A DNA stretch of 64,000 nucleotides from Pseudoflavitalea sp. G-6-1-2 (GCF_012927185.1 NZ_JABBGB010000002.1:1240001-1304000); one strand, 5' to 3'; shown: positions 9,134 through 19,065, counted from the first letter of the stretch. Made by a program: numbers and translations. The notes: a model not told the origin generated them from the sequence alone.

Positions 9134-10510
9134 ATGAAACGCTTACACACGCTGGCCTTCAGGAGACCCTGGCTCATTGCGCTGGTACTGCTGGTAACTG
9201 CACCGGCAACACAGGCTCAACAGCTCCCCTCTCCTTTTACATTGAAGCATGCTCTGGAATTTGCACTGGAGCACAAATCGAACGTCAAAAAAGCGAAACT
9301 GGACGAAGAGAACAGTGAATACAAAATTCAGGAAGTGAGAAGCCGCGCGCTTCCGCAGGTAACCGGCAACGGTAGTCTCAACTACAATCCGATTCTGCAG
9401 CTGACGGCCGTTCCCGGTGATCTGGCTGGTCAACCCGGAAAAACCCTGCTGATCCCTTTCGGTCAGAAATGGAACAGCAGCGCCGCTATCGCCGTATCGC
9501 AGAACCTTTTCGATCAGTCGGTTTTTACCGGACTGAAAGCGGCTAAAACCACGCAACAATATTACCAGATCATGGCCCGGCTCACCGATGAGCAAACCAT
9601 CGAACAGGTTGCGAGCAACTATTATCAGGTACTGGTGCAGCGTCAGAAACTGCTGATCATCGATAGCAATATCGCTACTGCCACCCGTGTGAAGAATGTA
9701 ATTGAAGGGCAATACAAAAACGGACTGGCCAAAAAGATCGACCTCGACAGAACACGTGTGAACATCTCCAACCTGCAGGCACAACGCCAGCAATTGCTGA
9801 ATGCCGTACAGATCCAGGAGAATACACTGAAGTTTTACATGGGCATGAATATCGCCACACCACTCGATATCCCTTCTGCCACATTCGACGAGATCCAACC
9901 TTCGATGCAACTCGCCTCTTCCAAACCCGACGTAAAAAATCTTACCGACTATCAGCTGCTTCGCAAACAGCAGGAGTTGCTGCATTTTCAGAAAGATGCC
10001 TACAAAGCTGAATATTATCCTACGCTCTCCTTATCCGGAAGTTACGGCTATCAGGGCGTTGGCAGCAAATTCCCCATCGGAGGCAGCAAGCCCGCCGTTA
10101 ACTGGTTCGATTATGCAACTATCGGCCTGAACCTGAAGATCCCCATCTTCAACGGATTTGCTACCAGAAGCCGTGTGCGTCAGGCAGACATCGAGCTGAA
10201 GAAATTGAAAGAAGACATGGACAATACCGAGCTCGGCCTCGATCTCGCTTACGAGAATGCAAAAGCGCAGCTCACCAACAGCATCATCACACTCAACAAT
10301 CAGAAAGAAAATACTGCACTGGCACAGGAAGTGTACGATAATACCCGCAACAATTACAATCAGGGATTAGCGCCACTCACCGATCTGCTCGATGCAGAGA
10401 ACAGTCTTACCACATCACAAAACAACTATTCATCAGCCCTGCTCGATTACCGTCTCGCAGAGATCCAACTGATCAAAGCGCAGGGAAATTTAAAATCACT
10501 CATAAACTAA
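9134..10510 (+). CDS. TolC-family outer-membrane efflux protein
   Basis: This 458-residue protein has a signal peptide ending at TQAQ (about residue 29) and two long alpha-helical TolC/OEP repeats (about 35-240 and 260-450). The conserved repeat end NNYNQGLAPLTDLLDAEN is near residue 410, followed by the typical NNYSSALLDYRLAEIQLIKA. It forms the outer-membrane channel of the tripartite pump with the next two genes, being 4 bp upstream of the fusion-protein gene. No lipobox is visible. Length and architecture are normal for the family. Confidence 0.95.
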   Translation: MKRLHTLAFRRPWLIALVLLVTAPATQAQQLPSPFTLKHALEFALEHKSNVKKAKLDEENSEYKIQEVRSRALPQVTGNGSLNYNPILQLTAVPGDLAGQPGKTLLIPFGQKWNSSAAIAVSQNLFDQSVFTGLKAAKTTQQYYQIMARLTDEQTIEQVASNYYQVLVQRQKLLIIDSNIATATRVKNVIEGQYKNGLAKKIDLDRTRVNISNLQAQRQQLLNAVQIQENTLKFYMGMNIATPLDIPSATFDEIQPSMQLASSKPDVKNLTDYQLLRKQQELLHFQKDAYKAEYYPTLSLSGSYGYQGVGSKFPIGGSKPAVNWFDYATIGLNLKIPIFNGFATRSRVRQADIELKKLKEDMDNTELGLDLAYENAKAQLTNSIITLNNQKENTALAQEVYDNTRNNYNQGLAPLTDLLDAENSLTTSQNNYSSALLDYRLAEIQLIKAQGNLKSLIN

Positions 10511-10514
10511 CAAC

Positions 10515-11582
10515 ATGAAAAAGATAGTAAAGATCCTTGTGGCGGTAGTGCTTATTGGCGGCTCTCTGGCGCTGATCGCAAGCGTGCTGAACAAGAACAA
10601 GAAGAAGTCAGAAGAGAAAACGCAGCTCGTATCACAGACCAATGCAACAGTTGCCGTGCGGGTGAGCGCTGTTATCAAATCCACACCCGAACTCGATGTG
10701 GTGGCCAACGGGAATTTTGCACCATCGCAGGAACTGAGTTTCTCTGCCGAGAAAGCAGGTCGCGTAGTGAATGTATTGGTGAAAGAAGGAAGTTATGTTT
10801 CAAAAGGACAAACCCTTGCCACCATCCGCACCGAGCAACTGCATGTAGATGTGGCGAGCGCCGAAGCGGCCTACCAGACTGCATTAACAGACTACGACCG
10901 TTACACCAACGCCTTTAGAACAGGTGGCGTAACACAACAGCAGCTCGACAATTCGAAGCTGAATCTCAGCAATGCCAAAGCACGTCTCGAACAAACACGC
11001 ATCAATCTCGGCGATGCCAATATCCGCGCAAGCATCAATGGTATTGTGAATGCGAAATACATTGAGCCCGGTTCTGTGGTAGCAGCAGGTACCAAACTCT
11101 TCGATATCGTAAACGTGAGCACGCTCAAGCTGATGGTGACCGTAAACGAAGCACAGGTTGCCAATCTGCAACTGGGCAAAAAAGTGAATGTAAGAGCCAG
11201 TGTGTATCCCGGTAAAGAATTCACCGGCAATATCACTTTCATTGCTCCGAAAGCAGATGCATCGCTCAACTTTCCGGTAGAGATCACCATCACCAACAAT
11301 GCAGGCCAGCAGCTAAAAGCAGGCATGTACGGAACAGCCGTATTTGATTTTCCTGATCAGGCAGCTACCATCATTGTACCGAGAACTGCATTCGTAGGAA
11401 GTGTTAGCAGCGGTGAGGTTTTCGTAGCAAGCAATGGCGAAGCCAAGCTGAAGAAGGTAACAGCCGGCCGCGTATTCGGCGACAAAGTGGAAGTGATAAG
11501 CGGACTGCAGGAAGCAGATCAGGTGATCATCAGCGGACAGATCAACCTTGCCGATGGCAGCAAGATCACTGTACTGCAATAA
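10515..11582 (+). CDS. RND efflux periplasmic adaptor (membrane fusion protein)
   Basis: This 355-residue protein carries one N-terminal membrane segment (residues 5-23) without a lipobox cysteine. A biotinyl-lipoyl-like half-domain follows, with SAEKAGRVVNVLVKEGSYV then KGQTLATI (about 80-105). After that come a short coiled-coil hairpin, the second lipoyl half (NIRASINGIVNAKYIEPG), a beta-barrel domain and a membrane-proximal domain. It links the inner-membrane pump to the TolC channel. It is 4 bp after the TolC gene and 36 bp before the permease gene, so the three are co-transcribed. The short hairpin is typical of adaptors of HAE1-type pumps in Bacteroidota. Confidence 0.95.
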   Translation: MKKIVKILVAVVLIGGSLALIASVLNKNKKKSEEKTQLVSQTNATVAVRVSAVIKSTPELDVVANGNFAPSQELSFSAEKAGRVVNVLVKEGSYVSKGQTLATIRTEQLHVDVASAEAAYQTALTDYDRYTNAFRTGGVTQQQLDNSKLNLSNAKARLEQTRINLGDANIRASINGIVNAKYIEPGSVVAAGTKLFDIVNVSTLKLMVTVNEAQVANLQLGKKVNVRASVYPGKEFTGNITFIAPKADASLNFPVEITITNNAGQQLKAGMYGTAVFDFPDQAATIIVPRTAFVGSVSSGEVFVASNGEAKLKKVTAGRVFGDKVEVISGLQEADQVIISGQINLADGSKITVLQ

Positions 11583-11618
11583 CCGTTAACCCATTGTTTG
11601 AGTTAAATATTTGATTGA

Positions 11619-14600
11619 ATGAAACTCGCAGAAATATCCATAAAACGGCCATCCCTGGTGATAGTACTCTTTACGATACTCACGCTGGGCGGTCTGTTCA
11701 GCTACAAGATGCTGGGCTACGAACTGATTCCCAAGTTCGATACCAAGGCCATTACCATTGTTACCACCTACCCCGGTGCATCGCCCGGTGAAGTAGAGAA
11801 CACCGTTACCAAAAAAATTGAAGATGCGGTAGCATCGCTCGAAAATATCAAGAAGCTGGAATCGAAATCGCTGGAGAGTGTTTCGCTGGTTACCATCCAG
11901 CTGCAACCCACAGCCGATGCGGATTACGCGCTGAACGATGCGCAACGCAAGATCAACAAGATCCTCAAAGATCTTCCGAAAGATGTTGATCCGCCTTCGC
12001 TCAGCAAATTCTCGCTCGACGATCTCCCTGTGGTTACGCTCTCCTCTTCTGCAAAAATGGAAGAGAAAGCATTCTACGACCTCATCGATAAAAGGGTGAG
12101 TCCTATTCTCAGCCGTCTAACAGGTGTAGCGCAGGTGAACCTTATCGGCGGATCTGAAAGAGAAATTCAGGTGAGCCTCGATGCAGACAAACTGAAAGGA
12201 TATGGCATCTCTGTTCCGCAGGCACAGCAGATGATACTGTCGTCGAACCTAGATTTCCCTACCGGTAACGTGCAGACAAGAGAGCAAAGCATTCTGGTGA
12301 GGTTATCCGGCAAATACAAAACCGTCGATGAACTCCGCAATCTGGTGCTCACTTCCGCAAACGGCATACAGGTAAGGCTTTCAGATGTAGCAGATGTACA
12401 GGATGCACAGAAAGAAGTGAAGAAGATCTCGCGTGTGAATCAGCAGAACTCCATCGCCATCCAGATCATCAAACAATCCGATGCGAATGCCGTGGCAGTG
12501 AGTGAAGAAGTGCAAAAGCAGATTGCTAAGCTCGAAAAAGATTATGCCTCTGTAGGATTGAAACTCGGCATCGCCAACGACAGCTCGGTGTTCACGCTCG
12601 AAGCAGCGGACTCTGTTGTGCATGACCTCCTGATTGCCGTACTGCTCGTGGCTTTTGTGATGCTGTTCTTCCTCCACAGTTTGCGTAACGCCATTATTGT
12701 GATGGTATCGATCCCTGCATCGCTGATCGCCACTTTCATTGGAATGGCGCTTTTCGGATATACGCTCAACCTGATGAGTTTGCTCGGTCTTTCTCTCGTA
12801 GTAGGTATTCTGGTGGATGACGCCATTGTGGTACTGGAGAATATCTATCGTCACATGGAGATGGGCAAGAACCGCGTTCGCGCTTCGATCGACGGAACCA
12901 AAGAGATCGGATTTACCGTAACAGCCATCACACTGGTGATTGTAGTGGTGTTCCTTCCGATTGCATTGAGTACCGGGCTGGTATCGAATATCATCAAACA
13001 ATTCTGTGTGGTGGTGATCATTTCAACCATGCTCTCGCTGCTTTCTTCGTTCACCATCGTACCATGGCTTAGCTCAAGGTTCGGTAAGCTGGAGCATATC
13101 ACCGGCAAGAATATTTTCGGGAAGATCATCCTTCGTTTTGAAGCAGGACTCACGAAGTTCACGCACTGGATCACCGGCATTCTCAAATGGAGCCTTCATC
13201 ACAAACGCGTAACACTTGCGCTGGTACTGGTGCTATTTGTAGGATCGCTGTACATGGTAGGGGGTGGTTTCATCGGATCGGAATTCTTTGCAAAGAGTGA
13301 TCGTGGCGAGTTTCTGGTGCAGATCGAAATGCCCAAGGACGCTGCTGTTGAGCAGACCAACCTGATGACGCAACGCGCCGAAGAATATCTCCGCAAGAAA
13401 CCTGAAGTAGTGGATCTGATCACTACTGTTGGTCAGACAAGTGAAGGTCTCGGTGCAAGCCAAAGCACACCGTACAAATCGGAGATCGATGTAAAACTGG
13501 TAGATAAGAAATTCCGCGCAGATGATTCTTACATCTACGCTGCTAAAATAAAACGCGAGCTGCAACCCATACTCGTTGGAGCAAAAGTAAAGACCATGCC
13601 TGTTGGTATGTTGGGTACAGCTGATAAAGCGCCGCTGGCATTGGTGGTGAGTGCATCCGATCTCGACAGTGCTATGGTGTACGCCAATGCAGCAATGGCC
13701 GAACTGAAGAAGATCAAAGGCGCTACAGAGATCAAACTCACCGTTGAATCTGGCAATCCGGAAATCAATGTGCAGGTAGACAGAGATAAGATGTCTGCAC
13801 TCGGACTTACATTGCAAACCGTTGGTCTCACCATGCAGACAGCGTTTAACGGAAACACCGATGGCAAGTACCGTGCAGGTGAATATGAGTACGATATCAA
13901 TATCCGTTACGGAAGCTTCAACCGAAGCAGCATCGATGATGTAAAGAATCTGGAGTTCACCAACGATAAAGGACAACATATCAAACTGTCTCAGTTTGCT
14001 GATGTGAAAGAAGCATCCGGCCCAAGTCAGCTGGAGCGTAGAGATAAGAGTCCGTCAGTAACGGTGGAAGGACAAACCGTTGGTCGCCCTACAGGTACCG
14101 TGGCAGCTGAATGGCAGAAAGCATTCGAGAAACTTCCCAAACCGATTGGTGTGAACTGGGTTTGGGGTGGCGACATGGAAAACCAGACGGAAGGTTTCGG
14201 TACGCTCGGCATTGCCCTGCTCGCAGCGATACTGCTGGTGTATCTGGTGATGGTTTCTTTGTACGACAGTTTCGTGTATCCCTTTGTGGTATTGTTTTCT
14301 GTGCCGTTATCGTTCATCGGGGCATTGCTTGCATTAGGATTGACCAATAATTCTTTGAACATCTTCACCATCTTAGGCGTTATCATGCTGATTGGTCTGG
14401 TTTGTAAGAATGCGATCATGATTGTGGATTTTGCGAATCATCGCAAGCAGGCAGGTGAGACTACGTTCAATGCACTGATTCAGGCCAACCATGCCAGGTT
14501 GCGTCCGATTCTGATGACTACGATTGCGATGGTGTTCGGGATGTTGCCGATTGCGATAGCATCCGGCCCCGGTGCAGAATGGAAGAACGGACTGGCATGG

Positions 14601-14795
14601 GTGATCATCGGAGGATTGGTGAGTTCATTGTTCCTTACGCTGATTATTGTACCTGTGATCTACGCCATTTTCGATCATTGGATCGATAAAGGGAAGAAGA
14701 AGAAAAAAGAACAACGCACTATAGAAGAATTGATGAATGAAGAGTATGTGGCTACGGAGACAGAAGACGGATTCACTCCGGTGCATGTAGTGTAG
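11619..14795 (+). CDS. RND efflux permease, HAE1/AcrB type
   Basis: This 1058-residue protein has the full RND layout. A first transmembrane helix (about 10-30) begins ISIKRPSLVIVLF. A large periplasmic loop is followed by helices 2-6, with the proton-relay segment VVGILVDDAIVVLENIYRH in helix 4. A second periplasmic loop and helices 8-12 follow, including GLVCKNAIMIVDFAN. The pump uses proton import to expel hydrophobic drugs, detergents or bile-like compounds; the exact substrate is unknown. It ends the operon started by the TetR gene at 8458 and is followed by a strong terminator. No truncation or missing key residue was noticed. Confidence 0.96.
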   Translation: MKLAEISIKRPSLVIVLFTILTLGGLFSYKMLGYELIPKFDTKAITIVTTYPGASPGEVENTVTKKIEDAVASLENIKKLESKSLESVSLVTIQLQPTADADYALNDAQRKINKILKDLPKDVDPPSLSKFSLDDLPVVTLSSSAKMEEKAFYDLIDKRVSPILSRLTGVAQVNLIGGSEREIQVSLDADKLKGYGISVPQAQQMILSSNLDFPTGNVQTREQSILVRLSGKYKTVDELRNLVLTSANGIQVRLSDVADVQDAQKEVKKISRVNQQNSIAIQIIKQSDANAVAVSEEVQKQIAKLEKDYASVGLKLGIANDSSVFTLEAADSVVHDLLIAVLLVAFVMLFFLHSLRNAIIVMVSIPASLIATFIGMALFGYTLNLMSLLGLSLVVGILVDDAIVVLENIYRHMEMGKNRVRASIDGTKEIGFTVTAITLVIVVVFLPIALSTGLVSNIIKQFCVVVIISTMLSLLSSFTIVPWLSSRFGKLEHITGKNIFGKIILRFEAGLTKFTHWITGILKWSLHHKRVTLALVLVLFVGSLYMVGGGFIGSEFFAKSDRGEFLVQIEMPKDAAVEQTNLMTQRAEEYLRKKPEVVDLITTVGQTSEGLGASQSTPYKSEIDVKLVDKKFRADDSYIYAAKIKRELQPILVGAKVKTMPVGMLGTADKAPLALVVSASDLDSAMVYANAAMAELKKIKGATEIKLTVESGNPEINVQVDRDKMSALGLTLQTVGLTMQTAFNGNTDGKYRAGEYEYDINIRYGSFNRSSIDDVKNLEFTNDKGQHIKLSQFADVKEASGPSQLERRDKSPSVTVEGQTVGRPTGTVAAEWQKAFEKLPKPIGVNWVWGGDMENQTEGFGTLGIALLAAILLVYLVMVSLYDSFVYPFVVLFSVPLSFIGALLALGLTNNSLNIFTILGVIMLIGLVCKNAIMIVDFANHRKQAGETTFNALIQANHARLRPILMTTIAMVFGMLPIAIASGPGAEWKNGLAWVIIGGLVSSLFLTLIIVPVIYAIFDHWIDKGKKKKKEQRTIEELMNEEYVATETEDGFTPVHVV

Positions 14796-14852
14796 GAAGA
14801 ATGTACAACCGTTAGGATCAATTTCGGTTGTTGTTTAGGGGTTATAGTTGAA

Positions 14853-14886
14853 GGCCGTTTCCAGGGGTGGAAACGGCCATTTTTTA
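14853..14886 (+). terminator. Terminator of the RND efflux operon
   Basis: GGCCGTTTCCA (14853-14863) pairs perfectly with TGGAAACGGCC (14868-14878) around a GGGG loop, followed by A and six Ts. Confidence 0.88.
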
Positions 14887-14935
14887 TGAAGATGCTTTCT
14901 TTAATGTAACTGTTACCCTCCTGTAATAAAGAAAC

Positions 14936-15751
14936 TCATATAGCTGGATACGCCCACTTCAAAAACGCCGGCATCGCCTTACCCCATGTCTCCACATCAT
15001 GCTTTCCATCGGGTAATTGCAGGTACTTCATATCCTTTCCTTCGAGATATCCTTTGTGCAGCAACTCACGCATCAGATCTATCGTATCATCGATGGTATC
15101 GATCACACCATTTCTGTTGCGGTCTTCTTTCTCATCCTGAGCGCCTACTTCAAAGAAGAATTTCTGTCCGGGATGATACACCCCTTCGCGTATCTGGCGA
15201 TGCATCAGTCTGTCGCGGCGCTCATTGTAATCGCGATCCGATTTATCTTTGCTTCTCCACCACAGCGATCCGCTGAAAACTCCTGCCAGAGAAAACACGC
15301 GTGGATTGTTCCATACAATATCCAACGCACTCAGTGCACCGAGGGAAAAACCAGCAAAGGCTTTCTCTCCGCGGATCATCATCGGATAGTGCCCGCAACA
15401 ATAAGGAAGCAGATCTTCGAGTATGAATTGCTGGTATTGTGGAGCTTTTGAACCACGGCCTTTGAAATCCGGAGAGGAGATCATGCCGTATTCATTGATT
15501 CTGTCTTCACCGCAATGAATGGCCACAATGATAACGGGCCTGATCACATTGGCTTCGTATAATTTATTGAGGATGGTTTCGAGACCGATTGCTTCCATAT
15601 CCTGTCCATCGTTGAGGAAGAGCACGGGAACCGTGCCTTGCGGCGATGTAACGGGAGGAAGATAAATATTGAGCTTAACCGTTCTTTCCAGGGCATCTGA
15701 TGGCAGTGCAATCGTTTCAACAGTTACCCCATTGCTTATAGCTGTATCCAT
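14936..15751 (-). CDS. Alpha/beta-hydrolase esterase (enterochelin-esterase/esterase-D type)
   Basis: This 271-residue protein has the alpha/beta-hydrolase fold of the putative esterase family. The nucleophile elbow GFSLG places the catalytic serine at residue 136, FLNDGQD lies near residue 46, and the likely acid and histidine are near the C-terminus (LPDGKHDVETW). No signal peptide is visible, so it is probably cytoplasmic. It is divergent from an ATP-grasp gene 102 bp away that is followed by a carboxylate-amine ligase. That context suggests it trims or releases an ester or amide product of the ligases rather than acting on a siderophore. The substrate is inference. Confidence 0.82.
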   Translation of the reverse strand: MDTAISNGVTVETIALPSDALERTVKLNIYLPPVTSPQGTVPVLFLNDGQDMEAIGLETILNKLYEANVIRPVIIVAIHCGEDRINEYGMISSPDFKGRGSKAPQYQQFILEDLLPYCCGHYPMMIRGEKAFAGFSLGALSALDIVWNNPRVFSLAGVFSGSLWWRSKDKSDRDYNERRDRLMHRQIREGVYHPGQKFFFEVGAQDEKEDRNRNGVIDTIDDTIDLMRELLHKGYLEGKDMKYLQLPDGKHDVETWGKAMPAFLKWAYPAI

Positions 15752-15758
15752 AACGCGC

Positions 15759-15766
15759 CAAAAATA
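15759..15766 (-). promoter_or_regulatory. Promoter -7 box of the esterase gene
   Basis: The minus strand reads TATTTTTG, matching TAnnTTTG, 7 bp before the start codon, which predicts a leaderless or near-leaderless mRNA. Confidence 0.55.
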
Positions 15767-15776
15767 CGCATTCCGA

Positions 15777-15808
15777 TTTGTTTTTATGGGCCGGTTCCGA
15801 TAAATTTG
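15777..15808 (+). promoter_or_regulatory. Promoter of the ATP-grasp / carboxylate-amine ligase operon
   Basis: TTTG (15777-15780) is followed after 20 bp by TAAATTTG (15801-15808), a good match to the Bacteroidota promoter. An ATG at 15806 in the same frame as the gene lies inside the -7 box, so translation must begin at the later ATG at 15854. Confidence 0.7.
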
Positions 15809-15853
15809 GTTACCACTCTGCCTTTTGCAACCATTATTAAACCCAGCTCGCTT

Positions 15854-16810
15854 ATGAAAAAGATCGGAATTCTCTTCGGGAAAGAACGGACTTTCCCCAT
15901 GGCATTCATCGAAGAGGTAAACAAGAGGCAGGTAAACGACGTAATTGCCGAGCCGGTGCAGATAGATAAAGTGATTCAGGGCGATTGTGACGAGTACTCC
16001 GTTATCATCGATCGCATCTCTCAGGATGTTCCCTTCTATCGTGCCTTTCTCAAAAATGCCGCCATCTGCGGAACGGCCGTTATCAACAATCCATTCTGGT
16101 GGAGTGCTGACGAAAAATTCTTCAACAACTGTCTGGCTACAAAAATCGGCGTACCTGTTCCCAAAACAGTGATCCTGCCATCATTTGAGTTGCCGGCAGA
16201 TACCAGCAACGAGAGTTTCAGCAACCTGGCCTATCCGATGGACTGGCAGGGCATCTTCGACTATATAGGTTTTCCGGCATACATGAAACCCTTTGCGGGC
16301 GGGGGCTGGAAGAATGTTTATCAGGTGCACGACAAGGATGATTTTTACCGCAAGCACAACGAAACCGGACAACTGGTGATGCTGCTGCAGGAAGAAATAA
16401 TTTTTGAAGAGTATTACCGTTGTTACTGCATTGGCGGCAAATATGTACGCATCATGCCGTATGAACCAAGAAATCCGCATCATTTGAGATATGTAAGTAA
16501 CTTCACTCCTTCTGCAGAGCGATTAAAGCTGATGGAAGACATCGTGCTTCGCATCAATCAATTCCTCGGATATGATTTCAATACCGTTGAACTGGCTGTA
16601 AGAGACGGTATACCTTATGCCATCGATTTCTGCAATCCGGCTCCGGATGCGGATCGGCCGAGTGTTGGAGAAGAAAACTTCAACTGGGTGGTGGAAACCG
16701 CCGCCACTTATGCCATCGAAAGAGCTTTGAGCCATCAACCCGGAAGAGACAATCTCACCTGGGGAGAATATTTGAAACGCAGTATAACGAAACAGTTATT
16801 ATCACACTAG
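15854..16810 (+). CDS. ATP-grasp family carboxylate-amine/thiol ligase
   Basis: This 318-residue protein has ATP-grasp features: a central segment YMKPFAGGGWKNVYQV (ATP-binding lysine and glycine loop, about residues 142-157), then LLQEEIIFEEYYRCYCIGG, and near the C-terminus VELAVRDGIPYAIDFCNPAP, where the acidic and Asn residues would bind magnesium. ATP-grasp enzymes activate a carboxylate as acyl-phosphate and join it to an amine. The ATG at 15854 is preferred because the upstream in-frame ATG lies in the promoter -7 box. It is followed after 6 bp by a YbdK-like ligase, so the two probably act in one small peptide-like pathway. The substrates are unknown. Confidence 0.82.
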   Translation: MKKIGILFGKERTFPMAFIEEVNKRQVNDVIAEPVQIDKVIQGDCDEYSVIIDRISQDVPFYRAFLKNAAICGTAVINNPFWWSADEKFFNNCLATKIGVPVPKTVILPSFELPADTSNESFSNLAYPMDWQGIFDYIGFPAYMKPFAGGGWKNVYQVHDKDDFYRKHNETGQLVMLLQEEIIFEEYYRCYCIGGKYVRIMPYEPRNPHHLRYVSNFTPSAERLKLMEDIVLRINQFLGYDFNTVELAVRDGIPYAIDFCNPAPDADRPSVGEENFNWVVETAATYAIERALSHQPGRDNLTWGEYLKRSITKQLLSH

Positions 16811-16816
16811 CACAGC

Positions 16817-17929
16817 ATGTCAAACATCTCATACAATCAATTCACCCTCGGCATCGAAGAAGAATATATGGTGCTGGATCCTGTAACACGTGAACTCAAG
16901 AGCCACGAACAGAAGATCGTAACAGAAGGCCAGAAGGTGATCAAAGACAAAGTGAAGGCCGAAATGCACCAGGCCGTTGTGGAAGTAGGCACCGATATCT
17001 GCGCCAATGTAGATGAAGCCTATAAAGATGTAGCACAACTCCGCAAAACCATCGCCGGCATTGCAGGCGATCTCGGATACCATATCGGCGCCTCAGGCAC
17101 ACATCCTTTCAGTCACTGGGAAAGTCAGCTGATCACCGATCACGTGCGCTACAGCGAGCTGGTGAACGAATTGCAGGAAGCTGCCCGCAGCAACCTCATA
17201 TTCGGCCTCCATGTGCACGTTGGCATGGAAAGCCGCGAAATGGCCAATCATATTGCCAACTCAACCCGTTACTTCCTCCCCCATATTTACGCGCTGAGCG
17301 TGAACTCTCCATTCTGGGAAGGAAGACAAACCGGCTACAAGAGTTTCCGCACAAGGGTTTTCGATAAATTCCCACGAACCGGCATTCCCGAAACCTTCGA
17401 CACTATCGAAGATTACGACAACTACATCAAACTGCTGGTAAAAACAAACTGCATCGACAATGCGAAGAAGATCTGGTGGGATCTCCGTGTGCATCCATTC
17501 TTCAACACGGTAGAGTTCCGCATCTGCGATGTACCGATGACGGTTTCCGAAACCATCGCCATCGCCGCACTCTTTCAGGGAGTATGTGCCAAGATCTACA
17601 AACTGCGCATGCAGAACCTCAACTTCATTCAGTATTCCCGCTCACTCATCAACGAAAACAAATGGAGGGCCAGCCGGTACGGACTGGATGGCCGTCTCAT
17701 CGATTTCGGAAAAGAAGAAGAAGTGAATACGCGCGTGCTGCTCAATGAGCTGCTCGATTTCATCGACGATGTGGTGGATCCGCTGGGAAGCCGCCATGCC
17801 GTGAACTACGTGAGCCAGATTATGGACAACGGCACCGGCGCCGACCGCCAGTTGGCCGTTTTTGATCAGACCAAGAATCTGGTGAGCGTGGTGGATCATA
17901 TCCACTCCCAGTTCCTAGTGGGCTGCTGA
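16817..17929 (+). CDS. Carboxylate-amine ligase, YbdK / glutamate-cysteine ligase 2 family
   Basis: This 370-residue cytoplasmic enzyme belongs to the GCS2/YbdK family. The N-terminal glutamate cluster is GIEEEYMVLDPVTREL (residues 12-27), a central FGLHVHVGM segment is near residue 134, and a later EFRICDVPMT is near residue 233. Family members form gamma-glutamyl or related amide bonds with ATP; YbdK itself has weak glutamate-cysteine ligase activity. It follows the ATP-grasp gene by 6 bp, implying co-translation. The pair suggests synthesis of a short amide-linked metabolite rather than glutathione, because no classical glutathione synthetase is present. Its 3' end overlaps the convergent hydrolase gene by 15 bp. 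Confidence 0.9.
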   Translation: MSNISYNQFTLGIEEEYMVLDPVTRELKSHEQKIVTEGQKVIKDKVKAEMHQAVVEVGTDICANVDEAYKDVAQLRKTIAGIAGDLGYHIGASGTHPFSHWESQLITDHVRYSELVNELQEAARSNLIFGLHVHVGMESREMANHIANSTRYFLPHIYALSVNSPFWEGRQTGYKSFRTRVFDKFPRTGIPETFDTIEDYDNYIKLLVKTNCIDNAKKIWWDLRVHPFFNTVEFRICDVPMTVSETIAIAALFQGVCAKIYKLRMQNLNFIQYSRSLINENKWRASRYGLDGRLIDFGKEEEVNTRVLLNELLDFIDDVVDPLGSRHAVNYVSQIMDNGTGADRQLAVFDQTKNLVSVVDHIHSQFLVGC

Positions 17930-18943
17930 GGTGTTTTTGATGAAATTGATAACGCCGTTCATGAAAACCTGCTGATCGTCCCACATGCTGAGATGGCTTC
18001 CGTTGGGACAGAAAAGGTATTGCCCGTTCTTTACCTGCGTGCTCATCCAGCGCATATGTTCGGGATCCATGGTATCGAACTTCGCGCCTACCGTGAGTGT
18101 GGGAACGATAATCTTCGGAAGATCGGCTTTGCGGTCCCAGTTGGCTAAACGCCCGCCGATACCGAACTCCGAAGGCCCCTGCATCAGCGTATACACAGCA
18201 TTGTTAGCATGTTTGAATGAACGCAGTAATGGTTCCGGCCATTCTTCCAGGCGGCAAACATGCTGCTTGTAGAAATTAGGCATCAGCAATTCGAAGTATT
18301 TCGGATTCTGGAAATCATTGGCCGCTTCGAGACGACGAATGGTATCGAGAATTTTGGGGTCCATTTGTTTGGCGAGCACATTATTTGCGTAGGCTCCGTA
18401 ATCGGGGCAGCTGGCCATCATGTTGCAGATGATCAATCCCTTCAGGTGCTGCTGATGTTTCAGTGCATATTCCATCGCCAGTATTCCTCCCCATGAGTTG
18501 CCGAGCAAAAAGAAATTGCTGCTGTCGAGTTTCAGCGCAGTACGCACCTGCTCTACTTCATCTACAAAACGATCGATGGTCCAGAGACTGCTGTCAGTCG
18601 GCTGATCGGAGTAGTAAGATCCCAGCTGATCGTATTCGTAGAATTCGATTCCTTCTTTGGGGAAGAAACTTTCGAATGCTTCCATGTATTCGTGTGTCAT
18701 GGCTGGTCCGCCGTGAAGCAGCAGTACTTTTATTTTCGGGTTATTGCCGAAACGTTTCGTCCACACTTTGAAAGTTCCTTTGGGTGTTTGGATGGGGATC
18801 ATTCTGATGCCTGCCACCTGTACACCTGTATCACCGGTATTGAAATAATTATCGGAGGATGATGTTGCAGCCTGATCGTTGCAACCGGACAATAACCAGC
18901 CGGTAAATGCCATCAGCATCGTGAGCAGGAAAGCGTTTCTCAT
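17915..18943 (-). CDS. Exported proline iminopeptidase-like alpha/beta hydrolase (lipoprotein)
   Basis: This 342-residue protein has a lipoprotein signal peptide with LLSGC, the lipidated cysteine being residue 21. The mature domain is alpha/beta hydrolase of the proline iminopeptidase group (peptidase S33), with an oxyanion-hole segment LLLHGGPAMTHEY near residue 75 and nucleophile elbow GNSWGG with Ser150. The family releases N-terminal proline or other residues from peptides. Membrane anchoring in the periplasm suggests peptide scavenging, or processing of the product of the neighbouring ligases; the second idea is speculative. It converges with the ligase gene with a 15-bp overlap, so each transcript carries antisense to the other's end. 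Confidence 0.85.
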   Translation of the reverse strand: MRNAFLLTMLMAFTGWLLSGCNDQAATSSSDNYFNTGDTGVQVAGIRMIPIQTPKGTFKVWTKRFGNNPKIKVLLLHGGPAMTHEYMEAFESFFPKEGIEFYEYDQLGSYYSDQPTDSSLWTIDRFVDEVEQVRTALKLDSSNFFLLGNSWGGILAMEYALKHQQHLKGLIICNMMASCPDYGAYANNVLAKQMDPKILDTIRRLEAANDFQNPKYFELLMPNFYKQHVCRLEEWPEPLLRSFKHANNAVYTLMQGPSEFGIGGRLANWDRKADLPKIIVPTLTVGAKFDTMDPEHMRWMSTQVKNGQYLFCPNGSHLSMWDDQQVFMNGVINFIKNTSAAH

Positions 18944-19065
18944 GCGTTTTTGTTTCGTCGAATTTACTCAATTCATTGCAAGGACTTTCGCCGTCCCTCA
19001 AAAAAGAGTACATTCAGCATACCATCGGTTTATCTGATATTTGCATCATACAAAAATTACGCATC

